From Chthoniobacter sp. (lineage in GTDB: Bacteria; Verrucomicrobiota; Verrucomicrobiia; Chthoniobacterales; Chthoniobacteraceae), in NCBI GenBank assembly GCA_021414005.1, contig JAIOPH010000023.1:62001-126000 (forward strand): a stretch of DNA of 64,000 nt, in the 5' to 3' direction. This document shows, piece after piece, positions 25,263-35,114 of the stretch. The position numbers and the translations under genes are program-made. A model generated the notes under the pieces. The model did not search any database. It was not told the DNA's origin and worked only from the letters and a program-made list of their open reading frames with translations. Every line of letters begins with the position of its first letter. Positions within the stretch are counted from its first letter, which is position 1.

Positions 25263-27617
25263 ATGCGCCACCTTCTTGTCATTGTCCTCGCCTGCTTTCT
25301 GAGCGCGCTGCATCCGGTTCTCGCCCAGTCCGGCAGTGATCCGGGCGATCTTTTTGTGAACGCCTACATGGCGGCTCAGGAGGGGGAAAAGGCGGAGCAG
25401 GCCGGCGACACGCGCGGGGCGCTGAGCAAGTTCCGCTACGCGCTCGATGCGCTGGAGAATATCGCCAAAAACAATCCGAACTGGCAGCCGGCCATCGTGA
25501 ACTACCGCAAGCAGCGGACTACCGAGGCGATCGCCCGCGTGCAGGGCAAGGCGAAGGGCGGACGCGGGCTGGTTGAACCCGACCTTCCGGGTAAAAATGA
25601 AAATACGTTGGAAATTCCCACGATAGAGACGGTTCCGATGCCTGAGACGGTAGAGCCCAAAAGGAGCAAGCCATCAGTGCGGACCGAAGAGTCCGACTCC
25701 ACGTCCGGTCTCGAAAATGCGATCAACCGGATGAGAAAACTCCAGGCTGACTTGCGCGACGCCAACGCCGCAACCGAGCGGGCCGAGCGTGAAAAAAAGG
25801 AACTCGCGGGGAAGTTTGAGGCAGCCATTCAGGCCAAGGCCAGATCGGACGAGCAGCAGAAGGTTTTGCAGGATCGCGCGGACCGCGCCGAGCAGGCGCT
25901 GCTTAAAGCCAAGGGTGAGGTGAACGCCGATGCGGAAAAAGTCCGTGCTCTGCAATTGCAGGCCAGCGAGGCGCGCAAAATCGTCCGCGCCGCGAAAATC
26001 GACGAGGAGGCCAATGCGGAAATCCGCAAGCAGTATGAAGACCGCCTGAAAGCCGCGCAGGCCAAGATTGCCAGCCTGAGCGCTCAGCGTACCGAGCTCG
26101 AGAAGGTGACGAAGGACGCGCCGACAAAGGTCAAGGAACTGGAACAGCAGCTCGCCAAGGTGCAGGCGGAGAACAAAGGGCTGAAGGAGAAGCTCGGCAA
26201 GACCGAGGACGAACTGGCGAACTTGAAGGAGTCTGCAAAGAATGTGGACAAGCTGGTCTCCGAGAATGCGGCGCTGATGGCCAAGCTCACCGAGGCGCAG
26301 AAGCAGATCACCAATTTCAAGGCCGAGGGCGCGGAGAAAGACCAGCAGATCGCTGCGCTGAAGAAGGAAGTCAGCAGCGTGAAGGAACAGCTCGCGCAGG
26401 CGCGGGCGGAGAGCGCGAATTTTCAGAAACAAATGGGCGACATGCAGGCCAAGCTGGAGGAGCAGGGCCGCGTCCTCGCGCAGGTCAAGGCGGAGAATGT
26501 GGCCAGCGTGGCGGAGAAGAAAAAAATGCAGGTGGAGAACGACATCCTCCGCGGCATTGTGCTCCGCCAGCAGAAGGAGGAGGCGAAGCGCGCGGCGATC
26601 AAGAAGCTCGTGCTCGGCGAACTCGCGAAGGCGGAAGTCCACTCGAAGGCGCTGCTGGAGCAGATCGACCTTCTCGGTCAGCCGGTGGTCAAGCTCACGA
26701 CCAAGGAGCTGGCGCTTTTCAAAAACAAGTCTCTGGTGGTCGAGGGCGAAGACGTGAGCATGGGTGTGCCGAAGGACGGCACGGGGTTGCCTGTGATTGA
26801 GCCGGTGGATGGCAGCAAGCCCAAGGATACGGCGATGGAGAAACCTCCGGGCTCGGAAATTGTCGTCCCGCTGCCGCCCGAAACGCCGAAGGGCACCGAA
26901 GCGTCCCCAGCCAAGACGGATGGCACCGATCTCGCGCTGAACAAACCGGTCGATCCGGTCATTCCCAAGCCAGACACGCCGCCGAAAGATGGCGACCTGC
27001 CCAAGGATGGTGAAAAGGCTGATACGGGGACGCTCGCCGGCAACAGCGGTCAGCCAAATATCCCGGCGGAATTCCTCCCGGCGGCGAAGGACGGCAAGGA
27101 ACTCTTTGAGAAAGGCGACTACCGCGGGGCGGAAAAGATTTACGAGAAGGTTTTGGCGAAGGTTCCGAACAATCTCTACATCCTTTCCAATCTCGGCGTG
27201 GTCCGTTTCCGCGCCGGCAAGCTCAAGACCGCCGAGGAAGTGCTGGTCAAGGCCACCAAAATCGCGCCCGAGGACAGCTTTTCCCACTGCACGCTGGGCA
27301 TCGTTTATTACACCGAGCAGAAGTATGACGAAGCTGTGAGTTCGCTCACCAAGGCGCTCGCCATCAACCCGAAGAACGCCACCGCCCACAACTACCTCGG
27401 TATCACCGCCGCCAGCAAAGGCTGGCAGGAGCAGGCGCTGAAGGAACTCGAGACGGCCACGCAGATTGACCCATCTTATGCGGACGCCCATTTCAATCTC
27501 GCCGTTGTTTATGCCACGCAGACGCCGCCGAACAAGGAGAAGGCCAAGCAGTATTACGAGCGGGCGATCAAGCTCGGGGCCGAGCCGGACCCCTCGCTCG
27601 AAAACATGGTGAAGTAG
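25263..27617 (+). CDS. Secreted coiled-coil and TPR protein
   Basis: A 784-residue exported protein. A signal peptide (ends near VLAQSG) is followed by a short TPR-like segment (residues about 30-85), then a very long coiled coil (about 155-480) rich in Lys, Glu, Gln and Ala, a Pro/Lys/Asp-rich linker, and at least four TPR repeats at the C-terminus (from about 610; for example LYILSNLGVVRFRAGKLKTAEE and ATAHNYLGITAASKGWQEQA in pieces). It looks like a structural or scaffold protein of the periplasm or outer envelope. No enzymatic motif is visible. It is divergent from the methyltransferase and followed by a PQQ propeller. Confidence 0.75.
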   Translation: MRHLLVIVLACFLSALHPVLAQSGSDPGDLFVNAYMAAQEGEKAEQAGDTRGALSKFRYALDALENIAKNNPNWQPAIVNYRKQRTTEAIARVQGKAKGGRGLVEPDLPGKNENTLEIPTIETVPMPETVEPKRSKPSVRTEESDSTSGLENAINRMRKLQADLRDANAATERAEREKKELAGKFEAAIQAKARSDEQQKVLQDRADRAEQALLKAKGEVNADAEKVRALQLQASEARKIVRAAKIDEEANAEIRKQYEDRLKAAQAKIASLSAQRTELEKVTKDAPTKVKELEQQLAKVQAENKGLKEKLGKTEDELANLKESAKNVDKLVSENAALMAKLTEAQKQITNFKAEGAEKDQQIAALKKEVSSVKEQLAQARAESANFQKQMGDMQAKLEEQGRVLAQVKAENVASVAEKKKMQVENDILRGIVLRQQKEEAKRAAIKKLVLGELAKAEVHSKALLEQIDLLGQPVVKLTTKELALFKNKSLVVEGEDVSMGVPKDGTGLPVIEPVDGSKPKDTAMEKPPGSEIVVPLPPETPKGTEASPAKTDGTDLALNKPVDPVIPKPDTPPKDGDLPKDGEKADTGTLAGNSGQPNIPAEFLPAAKDGKELFEKGDYRGAEKIYEKVLAKVPNNLYILSNLGVVRFRAGKLKTAEEVLVKATKIAPEDSFSHCTLGIVYYTEQKYDEAVSSLTKALAINPKNATAHNYLGITAASKGWQEQALKELETATQIDPSYADAHFNLAVVYATQTPPNKEKAKQYYERAIKLGAEPDPSLENMVK

Positions 27618-27681
27618 TCGCGGCAGCCGGTCGGCGGCGCTCGCGGCGGACGACACACCATCCACGCCACACCCGCTTCGG

Positions 27682-29025
27682 ATGCTCTCCACTGCTTTCC
27701 GCCGACTCTCGCTCGGCGTCGTGCTCGCCGGAACCCTCCACCTTTCCGCCCGCGCGGAACAAGCGGACGCCGACCTCCAGCGCGCCTGGGTGCAATGGCG
27801 CGGGCCGCTGGCCACCGGCGTGGCCCCGCATGCGCAGCCGCCCGTGGAATGGAGCGAGCAGAAAAACGTCCGCTGGAAAATCCCGCTGCCGGGCAAGGGC
27901 CACTCCTCGCCCATCGTCTTCGGCGACCGCGTTTACCTCACCGCCGCTGTGCCCGTGGGCGAGCAACTCCCGCCCGTCTATGACACCGCGCCCGGCGCGC
28001 ACGATGGCGTGCCCGTCACGCAACGGCATCAGTTTGTGGTCCTCGCGGTGAACCGCGCCGACGGCCGCATCGCGTGGCAGAAAGTGGTGCGCGAGGAAAT
28101 GCCCCACGAAGGTGGGCACAACACCGGCAGCCAGGCGTCGAACTCCCCGACCAGCGACGGCCAGCGGCTCTACGCGTTCTTTGGCTCGCGCGGCCTCTAC
28201 TGCCTCGACCTAAAAGGCGAAGTGCTCTGGCAGAAAGACCTCGGCCGCATGCAGACGCTCCACGCGCATGGCGAAGGCAGTTCGCCCGTGTTGCACGGCG
28301 ACACCCTCGTCGTCTGCTGGGATCACGAGGGCGCGTCGTTTCTTTACGCCTTCGACAAACTGACCGGCGAGCAGCGCTGGAAAGTCGCCCGCGACGAAAA
28401 GACCTCCTGGTCCACCCCGCTCATCGTGGAAAGCGAAGGTCGCGCCCAAGTCGTCGTCAGCGCGACCAAGCGGGTGCGTGGCTACGACCTCGCGACTGGC
28501 GCGCTGCTCTGGGAATGTGCCGGCCTCACCGACAATGTCGTCTCCTCGCCGGTCTTTGCGGATGGCCTGCTCATCACCGGCAACAGCTACTACCAGCAGG
28601 CCATGCTCGCCATCCGACTCGCCGGCGCGAAAGGCGACCTCACCGGAACCGCGGCTATCGTCTGGCAGCTCCGCCGCGCGACGCCCTACGTTTCCTCGCC
28701 GCTGCTCTACGGCGACACGCTCTACTTTCTCCGCCACAATCAAAACATCCTCATGCGCCTCGACCCCGCCACCGGCCAATCGCGCGGCGAACCGCCCCGC
28801 CTCGACGGCCTCCGCGACTTCATCTTTGCCTCGCCTGTCGGTGCCGATGGACGCCTCTACGTGACTGCCCGCGACGGCACCACCGTCGTCCTCCGCCACG
28901 ACCGGGAAAACGCCACGCTCGCCGTCAATCACCTCGACGATTCCTTCAGCGCCTCCCCCGCGCTCGCCGACCGCGAACTTTACCTCCGAGGCGAGCGCTT
29001 CTTGTATTGCCTGTCGGAGCAATAG
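27682..29025 (+). CDS. Secreted PQQ-like beta-propeller protein
   Basis: A 447-residue exported protein with signal peptide (ends LSARAE) and a beta-propeller of the PQQ/BamB-like class. Blades with the tryptophan-docking pattern include VQWRGPLATG, GRIAWQKVV, KGEVLWQKDLG, TGEQRWKVAR and TGALLWECAG. Such proteins are very numerous in PVC bacteria; no PQQ-binding residues can be claimed. It lies 64 bases after the coiled-coil/TPR gene and 12 bases before the unknown membrane protein, so the three may form one operon. Confidence 0.85.
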   Translation: MLSTAFRRLSLGVVLAGTLHLSARAEQADADLQRAWVQWRGPLATGVAPHAQPPVEWSEQKNVRWKIPLPGKGHSSPIVFGDRVYLTAAVPVGEQLPPVYDTAPGAHDGVPVTQRHQFVVLAVNRADGRIAWQKVVREEMPHEGGHNTGSQASNSPTSDGQRLYAFFGSRGLYCLDLKGEVLWQKDLGRMQTLHAHGEGSSPVLHGDTLVVCWDHEGASFLYAFDKLTGEQRWKVARDEKTSWSTPLIVESEGRAQVVVSATKRVRGYDLATGALLWECAGLTDNVVSSPVFADGLLITGNSYYQQAMLAIRLAGAKGDLTGTAAIVWQLRRATPYVSSPLLYGDTLYFLRHNQNILMRLDPATGQSRGEPPRLDGLRDFIFASPVGADGRLYVTARDGTTVVLRHDRENATLAVNHLDDSFSASPALADRELYLRGERFLYCLSEQ

Positions 29026-29037
29026 CCACCTTGCAAC

Positions 29038-30327
29038 ATGAGTCTGTTGGTCAGTCCACGAGTCCGAAAAAGCGTGCGCTTTTTCGCGGCCTTCTTTTAT
29101 TCGCTGATCGCTTTGGCGCTTTTGTTAGGGTTGCTGCCGGGTGTTTTCGAGGCGGTCTTTCGAAGATACGATATGGCTCTCGAACAGCCGTTTTCTGATC
29201 GCGCGCGCGGTCAGTTTGAATTCATCAGGCATCATCTTAACGAACCGTTTGATGGTTATGGCGTGACACAAGTGCTGGCACCGGTGTTTGACGTCGTGGC
29301 GTTGTCACATATGGGCTGCGGGTTGTTGAACGTGACGATTGTCGAGCCCAGCTTGAAGGACCAAGTCGCGCCACTCATTGGCGAGATCGTCCGCCGAGCA
29401 ATCTCCCCGCAGGTTTCTCCGTATGGAGTCAGTCCTGAGATCGTGACCAGCCTCGGAGATCACGGACTCTACCTCAGTCATTTGAATCTTATTCTTGGGT
29501 GTTACAGGCAGGTGAGCGGAAACACACAATATGACGAGCTACATGGCCGCATCTCAGCGCATCTGGCCAGGGGGTCGCTGGCTGATGGCGACTTTCACAT
29601 CCGGTCCTTTCCACAATCCGCGAAGTGGCCCGCCGACCAGACCGTAACACTCTGCTCGCTCTACTTATGTGATAAGACGCGCGGCACCGACTTATCCGTG
29701 GAGCCGATTCGAGGCTGGTTGGCCTACATGAAAGACAAGGCCACCGACTCAGCTACGCAACTCCCCCGTTCCTGCATTTCCGATCTATGGTATGCCTCAA
29801 TGCCGCGTGGCTGTGCCTTGAGTTGGTCGGCACTTTACATGGCGCAGTTCGCTCCCGACGCAGCGGCGGAACTCTATTGCCGCTCCCGCATGCAGTATTT
29901 CAAAACAGTCCTCGGATGCGGTGGTTTTCGCGAGTGGCCGGTCGGATCGGACCACGGGATGAATGCGGACAGCGGGCCTATCCTTTTTGGCATCGGCGTT
30001 TCGGCCAGCGGCCTCGGTGTCGGGCCCGCCCGCCTTTTCAAGGACTACGAAAAATACACCCAGATGATGCGCGCCGCTTCGGTCTGCGGAGCACCAACAG
30101 TTCTTGGTCCCGAGCGAAAATACCGGTTCTCGCCACTTCTCGGCGAAGCCATCCTTTTCCACGGCGAAACGGCTGTTCCTTGGTTTGCTCCGATGCCCGC
30201 GACCAGCTTCCCCAAGTCAACGTCCTTTCCCACCGGCCCGCTGATCCTGCTGGTCTGCATCCTTGCTGCGCTCGGGTTGCTCGCGAAGCGCATTCAGAAG
30301 CTCCTTCGTCAGGGCCGACCGAAGTAA
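29038..30327 (+). CDS. Unknown membrane-anchored protein with predicted helical-barrel body
   Basis: I do not recognise this 429-residue protein. It has an N-terminal membrane segment (about 14-36), a large soluble part, and a second membrane helix near the C-terminus (about 403-422) followed by a basic tail. The soluble part is rich in helices with conserved-looking patches such as GLYLSHLNLILGCYRQ, MPRGCALSWSALYMAQF and DSGPILFGIGVSASGLG, reminiscent of alpha/alpha-toroid enzymes; this is a structural impression only. Six or more cysteines are present. Base composition appears less GC-rich than in the flanking PQQ genes. Confidence 0.6.
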   Translation: MSLLVSPRVRKSVRFFAAFFYSLIALALLLGLLPGVFEAVFRRYDMALEQPFSDRARGQFEFIRHHLNEPFDGYGVTQVLAPVFDVVALSHMGCGLLNVTIVEPSLKDQVAPLIGEIVRRAISPQVSPYGVSPEIVTSLGDHGLYLSHLNLILGCYRQVSGNTQYDELHGRISAHLARGSLADGDFHIRSFPQSAKWPADQTVTLCSLYLCDKTRGTDLSVEPIRGWLAYMKDKATDSATQLPRSCISDLWYASMPRGCALSWSALYMAQFAPDAAAELYCRSRMQYFKTVLGCGGFREWPVGSDHGMNADSGPILFGIGVSASGLGVGPARLFKDYEKYTQMMRAASVCGAPTVLGPERKYRFSPLLGEAILFHGETAVPWFAPMPATSFPKSTSFPTGPLILLVCILAALGLLAKRIQKLLRQGRPK

Positions 30328-30344
30328 CTATTGAAAAGTCCACT

Positions 30345-31574
30345 CTACCGCTTCGCTGCGCCGATGCAGTAGAGCGCTTGGTCGGTGCGGAGGAAAATCT
30401 GGCCGTTGCTCAGCGCGGGCGAGGCGTAGGTCGGCTCGCCGAGGCTGTTGGTGGCGACGATGGCGAATTTGTCCGCCGGTTTCACCACGCGGCAGACGCC
30501 GGTGTCGTCGAGGAAGTAAAGCAGGCCGGCGGCGCTGACGATGGAAGCGTGAGTGCGGGCGAAGCGTTCGTTCCAGACGATCGCGCCGGTGCTCGCGTCA
30601 AAGGCGTGGGCGAAACCGCGGTCGTCGGTCAGCAGGAACAGGTCGCCCGCGATGATGGGCGAGGGGACGTAGGCGACGCCCGCCGCGGTGCGGTGATGCC
30701 AGACGACGTGCGTGGCGGTTACGTTGCCGCTGCCGTCGGGCCGGATGGCCATGACGTGGTGATCGGGGAAACCGCCCGTGAGGTAGAAAAGGCCAGTTGT
30801 TTCGCTGAACACGGGCGACGCCACGAACTGATCGGTTGGGCCGTCCACGATCCAGAGTTGCTGGCCCGTGTCGGGATCGTAGCTGGCGATGCACTTGCTC
30901 CCGCTCAGTATCATCTGCGTGCGCCCGGCGGCTTCGCGAATGAGCGGCGTGCAATAACTACGCGTGTTGTTCGGACGCTTGATGCGCCAGAGTTCGCGCC
31001 CGTCCGTGCGCGCGAGGGCGACGATGTAGCCCGGACCGTCGTGGTCGCAGTTCACGATGACCTTGTCCTTGTAAAGCACGGGCGTGCTGCTGAAGCCGTG
31101 AACGCTGGAGAAAACGCCGGGGCGCTTGAGCCAGAGCTGTTTTCCGGCCAGGTCGTGGGCGGCGACCACGACCTCCGTGCCGTCGAAAAATGTGCAAAAG
31201 ACGCGCTCGCCATCGCACGCCGGTGTGGAGGAGGCGTGGCTGTTTTCGCGATGCAGGCGCTCCATCGGCGCCTTGATCACGGCCTGCTGCCACAGGATTT
31301 TTCCCGTCGCGCGGTCGAGGCAAAGCAGCAGCCGCTCCTGGGTCTCGGCGTTGGCCGTGATGGTGAAAAGCTTTCCGTTACACACCACTGGCGAGGCGTG
31401 TCCCGCGCCGGGCAGCGGCGTGCGCCAGACGACGTTCTCCGTCTTGCTCCAAGTCGTGGGAAACGCCGTCTCCGTGCTGCGTCCATCGCCGCGCGCCCCC
31501 CGCCACTGCGGCCAATCCTCCGCGTGGGCGGCGAGGGCGAGCGTGGCGAACAGAAGCAGCGGACGGAGCGACAT
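30345..31574 (-). CDS. Secreted PQQ-like beta-propeller protein
   Basis: A 409-residue exported propeller, similar in plan to the one at 27682 but on the opposite strand. The signal peptide (LLLFATLALAAHA) is followed by DWPQWRGARGDG, the typical opening of these PVC propellers, then blades such as ATGKILWQQAV, AGKQLWLKR, DGRELWRIKR and STGAIVWNERF. The ATG at 31574 starts the signal peptide. It follows the haem/HEAT giant gene by 33 bases, so the two probably form an operon and may act together outside the cytoplasm. Confidence 0.85.
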   Translation of the reverse strand: MSLRPLLLFATLALAAHAEDWPQWRGARGDGRSTETAFPTTWSKTENVVWRTPLPGAGHASPVVCNGKLFTITANAETQERLLLCLDRATGKILWQQAVIKAPMERLHRENSHASSTPACDGERVFCTFFDGTEVVVAAHDLAGKQLWLKRPGVFSSVHGFSSTPVLYKDKVIVNCDHDGPGYIVALARTDGRELWRIKRPNNTRSYCTPLIREAAGRTQMILSGSKCIASYDPDTGQQLWIVDGPTDQFVASPVFSETTGLFYLTGGFPDHHVMAIRPDGSGNVTATHVVWHHRTAAGVAYVPSPIIAGDLFLLTDDRGFAHAFDASTGAIVWNERFARTHASIVSAAGLLYFLDDTGVCRVVKPADKFAIVATNSLGEPTYASPALSNGQIFLRTDQALYCIGAAKR

Positions 31575-31607
31575 GCGGCGGAGGCGGGCGGCGGGCAAAC
31601 GCCTGGG

Positions 31608-34600
31608 CTATTTCAGCGTCGCGAGGTATTCGATCACATCGCGCAGCTCGGAGCGCGAAAGCATGTCGCCGAGTCCGGGCAGCATCGGTGAGGGCGCAGC
31701 CTGGCGTTCCTTGATCTGCGCGAGCGGCACGGTCTGAACCTTTACCTTGCCCTGGGCGTCCAGGGCTTTGAGTTTCAGGCCCGTTGCGTCCTGCCCGGCG
31801 AGTGTGCCGGCGACCACGTCGCCATTCGCCAGCGTGAGGACCACGGTCTCGAAGCCCTCGGCGATTTTCTTGTTTGGAAGGACGATGGACTCGAGCAGAT
31901 ACGCGCGGTCCTTGCTTGCGCCGATGTGCGTGAGTTCCGGGCCGACGATGCTGTCGCCGACTTCGCATTTGTGGCAGCGCAGGCACTCGGTCTGTTGTTT
32001 TTCGCGGAAAATCTTGCGCCCGCTGTCGGCGTTGCCGCCGAGCAGGGCGGTGCGGTATTTCGCCAGCTCGTCGGTCGCGGGGAACGACGCCTCATACTTC
32101 GCGAGTTTCGCTTTCAAGTCCGGGGTGCTGCGCCTGGCCGCGGCCTCCACGACATCGAGTTGGATTTCGCCGGGCAGTTGTTTGGCGACGAGCTTGTCGA
32201 GCAATCCGCCGAGCATGGCGTCGGCCTCCCCGCCCTTGAGCTGCGTGAGCGCGGCCACGCCGGCCTGTTTCTCCACCACGCTCCCGGTGTTCACGATCTC
32301 CCCGATGATCTTCACCGCGGCGGCGGGATCCACGGCGGTCAGCGCCTTGAGACCCTCGGCGCGGATCTTCGCGTCCTTGTCCACGAGCGCCGCGCGGGCG
32401 GCTTTGGCGAGCTGCGGATCTTTGAGCGCGACGAGCGCCTTGATCGCTTCGAGGCGCGTTGTCGCACCGGCTTTGTCGTTCGCGGCGAGCAGCGCCAGCG
32501 GTTCGCCGGTGCCGGCGATGGAAAGTTGCGCGACGAGCTTCGCGACCATCTCCTGCACGCCAGCGGGTGCGTCCTTGAGCAGCGCGGGCGCGGCTCCGCC
32601 GATGGCCGCCACGGCTGCTTCCGCGCCGCGCGCCGGGATAGGCCGCCATTGGTTGAGCAGCCGGTCCTTGGGGCTCGGGTTGGCCCAGTTGGCGAGGAGG
32701 TTGAGCGCGTCCTTACGACCGCCTTCGGGCGTCGTGGCCGAGGCGGCGTAAGCGGCGAGAGCCCTAGCGTTTTCCGCTTTGCCGAGGCGGAAGTTGGCGT
32801 TCATCACGCGGCTGAGTGTGTGCGGGTTTTTGATCGCGGGATTGGCGATGGCGGCGGCGAGCGCGGGCATGGCGGCGTCAATGGGCGCGTCGTGAATCGC
32901 GCGCGCGGCTTCCAGCAGCACGCTTTCATCCGCGTCCTGGAGAAAGGCGACGACCGCCGGGCTTTTTAGATGCCGCAGAGCGACGACGGCATCGCCGCGC
33001 ACCGCCACGGAGGCATGCTTCGCCAGCGCGGCGATCTGCTCCGGCGTGCCGCAGCCTTTCAGTCCCATCACGCCGCCGTGGCGGAGGATCGGATCTTTGT
33101 CGTCGTTCTCCGCGAGCATCGCCACGAGCGGGGCGAAAGCTGCCTTGTGACCGAGCTTCCCGAGACTCATCGCCGCGAAAAAGCGCACGCGGTTCTCCGG
33201 GTCTTTGAGCAAAGCGGTGATCTGGTCGCCTGCTGCCGCAGCCTTGCCTTCTCCGAGCACCTTGGCGGACTGCGCCCGCACTTCGGGGGCAGCATCCGCC
33301 AGCAAGTCAGGGAGCGGCCCGAGAGCGCCCGGCTCTTTTCGTGCCAACTGTCCGAGTCCCCAGATCCCATGCAGCCGTGCCAGCGGATTCACTGCCTTTG
33401 GGTCACGCGCGATGTCCGCAAAAATTTGCGCACACGTTATCGATTTCCGCGGATTCGCCGCCCGGTTTACGAGCTCGAACTGCGCCGCCTGCCGCACGCG
33501 CATGTCGGCGTGACCGAGCAGCTTGGCCAGCTCCGCCTCAGGCCGCGTCGCCATGCCGTCGCGGATCAGCGTCTCGGTTTCCTTTTGCAGCTCCGCGTTC
33601 CCCGCCGGGTCGGTGAATTTGTAGATGCGCCCTTTGCCCACGCCGCCCCAGCTCGCCACCCAGTCGAGCACGTAGAGCGAGCCGTCGTTGCCGAATTCCA
33701 CGTCGGTCGTGAGGACGCCGCGCACCCACTCGCGCGAGGTCGCGCTGAAGAACGCGCCCTGCGGCGTCGCGGTGATTTCGTGGACCGCGCTGTTGCCCGC
33801 GCCACCGCGGAAATCGCAGAGGAAAAACTTCCCTTTGTATTTGTCCGAGAGCGCGGTCCCGGGGTTGTAGGTGAGGCCGCTCGGGCCGCTGGAGATATTG
33901 GCGATGGGCGGGATGATGTAGCGCATGGCCGACGCCGTCTTTGCATCCCACGGGCGCTCGCGCATCCACGGGCCGCGATCGCCGAGGTATTGAAACGCCA
34001 TGCGCCAGCCGCAGTCGCCGCCTTCCACGAGATAGACGAAACGCGCGCCGTCGCCCGCGTCGCAGTTGTTGTCGCCGGTGAAAAGATTGCCGTGCTCGTC
34101 AAAGGCCAGCTCCTCGGGATTGCGCACGCCGGTGGCAAAAACCTCAAAGCCCGTGCCGTCGGGATTGCAGCGCATGATGGAGCCACCCTGCGTCTCGGCG
34201 AACTCCACGCCTTCCTTCGACTTCACATTGATGGCGCGGTCGCCGATCGAGAAATACAACTTTCCATCCGGGCCGAAACGCAGCCCGTGCATGTCGTGCC
34301 CGCGCAGCGCGAAATGCACGCCGAAGCCGCTGAGCAGCTTCTCCTTTACGTCGGCCACGCCGTCGTCGTTTTTGTCCGCGAAGCGCCAGAGATGCGGGAT
34401 GCACGTGTACCAGACCTCGCCGCCGCGGGCGATCAGCCCCGCGCCCGTGCCGTCCGCCGCGTCGCGAAAGCCATCGGCGAAAATCGTTACCTTGTCCGCC
34501 ACGCCGCTCCCCGTGGAGTCCTCGAGCCGGCGGATGCGCTCCTCATGCTTTTCGAATTTCTCCGCGAACTTCGCCGCATCCGGGAAGTGCTTGTGCATGT

Positions 34601-34952
34601 AGGCCAGCCGGTCCTCCACGGACTTCGAGGCGATGTCTTCGTCCAGCCAGTGCCCGTGCTGGCGGTTGTCCTCGATGCCCTTTTCCTGGCGGAAAGTCTC
34701 GCCCACATACCAGCGGCCCTTTTCGTCCTGCGTGAAGCACACCGGATTACCCAGCAGCGGCTCCGCCGCCCACAGCGTGCATTTCAAGCCCGCATCGAAA
34801 CGGAAGCCCTTGATCGCGTTCTGCCCCTCCGCCGACGCCCCGGCGACCACCGAGGACGACGCGCCCGAGCCATGTCCCTCCTCCGCCGCGACCAGCGGCG
34901 TGGCGAGACCAGACAAAACGGCGAGCGTGGTGGCGAGGAGGGGAAGTTTCAT
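31608..34952 (-). CDS. PVC-type dehydrogenase-like propeller / HEAT / haem-binding protein
   Basis: A 1114-residue exported protein. Signal peptide (ends LVAAEEG) is followed by a propeller of the putative membrane-bound dehydrogenase type (residues about 45-430; GLRFGPDGKLYFSIGDR, NLFTGDNNCDAGDGARF), a long HEAT-repeat array (about 440-950) and a C-terminal c-type haem domain with CLRCH: Cys990, Cys993, His994; Met1090 is a possible axial ligand. This end matches the Pirellula/Verrucomicrobium-type haem domain, which is the main reason to place the DNA in the PVC group. Likely role: periplasmic oxidation of a sugar or alcohol with electron transfer, inferred. Confidence 0.85.
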   Translation of the reverse strand: MKLPLLATTLAVLSGLATPLVAAEEGHGSGASSSVVAGASAEGQNAIKGFRFDAGLKCTLWAAEPLLGNPVCFTQDEKGRWYVGETFRQEKGIEDNRQHGHWLDEDIASKSVEDRLAYMHKHFPDAAKFAEKFEKHEERIRRLEDSTGSGVADKVTIFADGFRDAADGTGAGLIARGGEVWYTCIPHLWRFADKNDDGVADVKEKLLSGFGVHFALRGHDMHGLRFGPDGKLYFSIGDRAINVKSKEGVEFAETQGGSIMRCNPDGTGFEVFATGVRNPEELAFDEHGNLFTGDNNCDAGDGARFVYLVEGGDCGWRMAFQYLGDRGPWMRERPWDAKTASAMRYIIPPIANISSGPSGLTYNPGTALSDKYKGKFFLCDFRGGAGNSAVHEITATPQGAFFSATSREWVRGVLTTDVEFGNDGSLYVLDWVASWGGVGKGRIYKFTDPAGNAELQKETETLIRDGMATRPEAELAKLLGHADMRVRQAAQFELVNRAANPRKSITCAQIFADIARDPKAVNPLARLHGIWGLGQLARKEPGALGPLPDLLADAAPEVRAQSAKVLGEGKAAAAGDQITALLKDPENRVRFFAAMSLGKLGHKAAFAPLVAMLAENDDKDPILRHGGVMGLKGCGTPEQIAALAKHASVAVRGDAVVALRHLKSPAVVAFLQDADESVLLEAARAIHDAPIDAAMPALAAAIANPAIKNPHTLSRVMNANFRLGKAENARALAAYAASATTPEGGRKDALNLLANWANPSPKDRLLNQWRPIPARGAEAAVAAIGGAAPALLKDAPAGVQEMVAKLVAQLSIAGTGEPLALLAANDKAGATTRLEAIKALVALKDPQLAKAARAALVDKDAKIRAEGLKALTAVDPAAAVKIIGEIVNTGSVVEKQAGVAALTQLKGGEADAMLGGLLDKLVAKQLPGEIQLDVVEAAARRSTPDLKAKLAKYEASFPATDELAKYRTALLGGNADSGRKIFREKQQTECLRCHKCEVGDSIVGPELTHIGASKDRAYLLESIVLPNKKIAEGFETVVLTLANGDVVAGTLAGQDATGLKLKALDAQGKVKVQTVPLAQIKERQAAPSPMLPGLGDMLSRSELRDVIEYLATLK

Positions 34953-35114
34953 GGTGGCAGAGTGTGAAAGGGCGGCAAGGAAAGCAGCGTCTCGGCACCC
35001 GCGCAAGCCGGGCGAGCGGCCGGGCAGGGGATGACAGAGAGCGGCTGGAAGCGCGCTCCTTTCGCACCGCGCGCCGCAGCGCCGTCGGCGGAGCCCAGCC
35101 GCAAGCCGCCGCGG

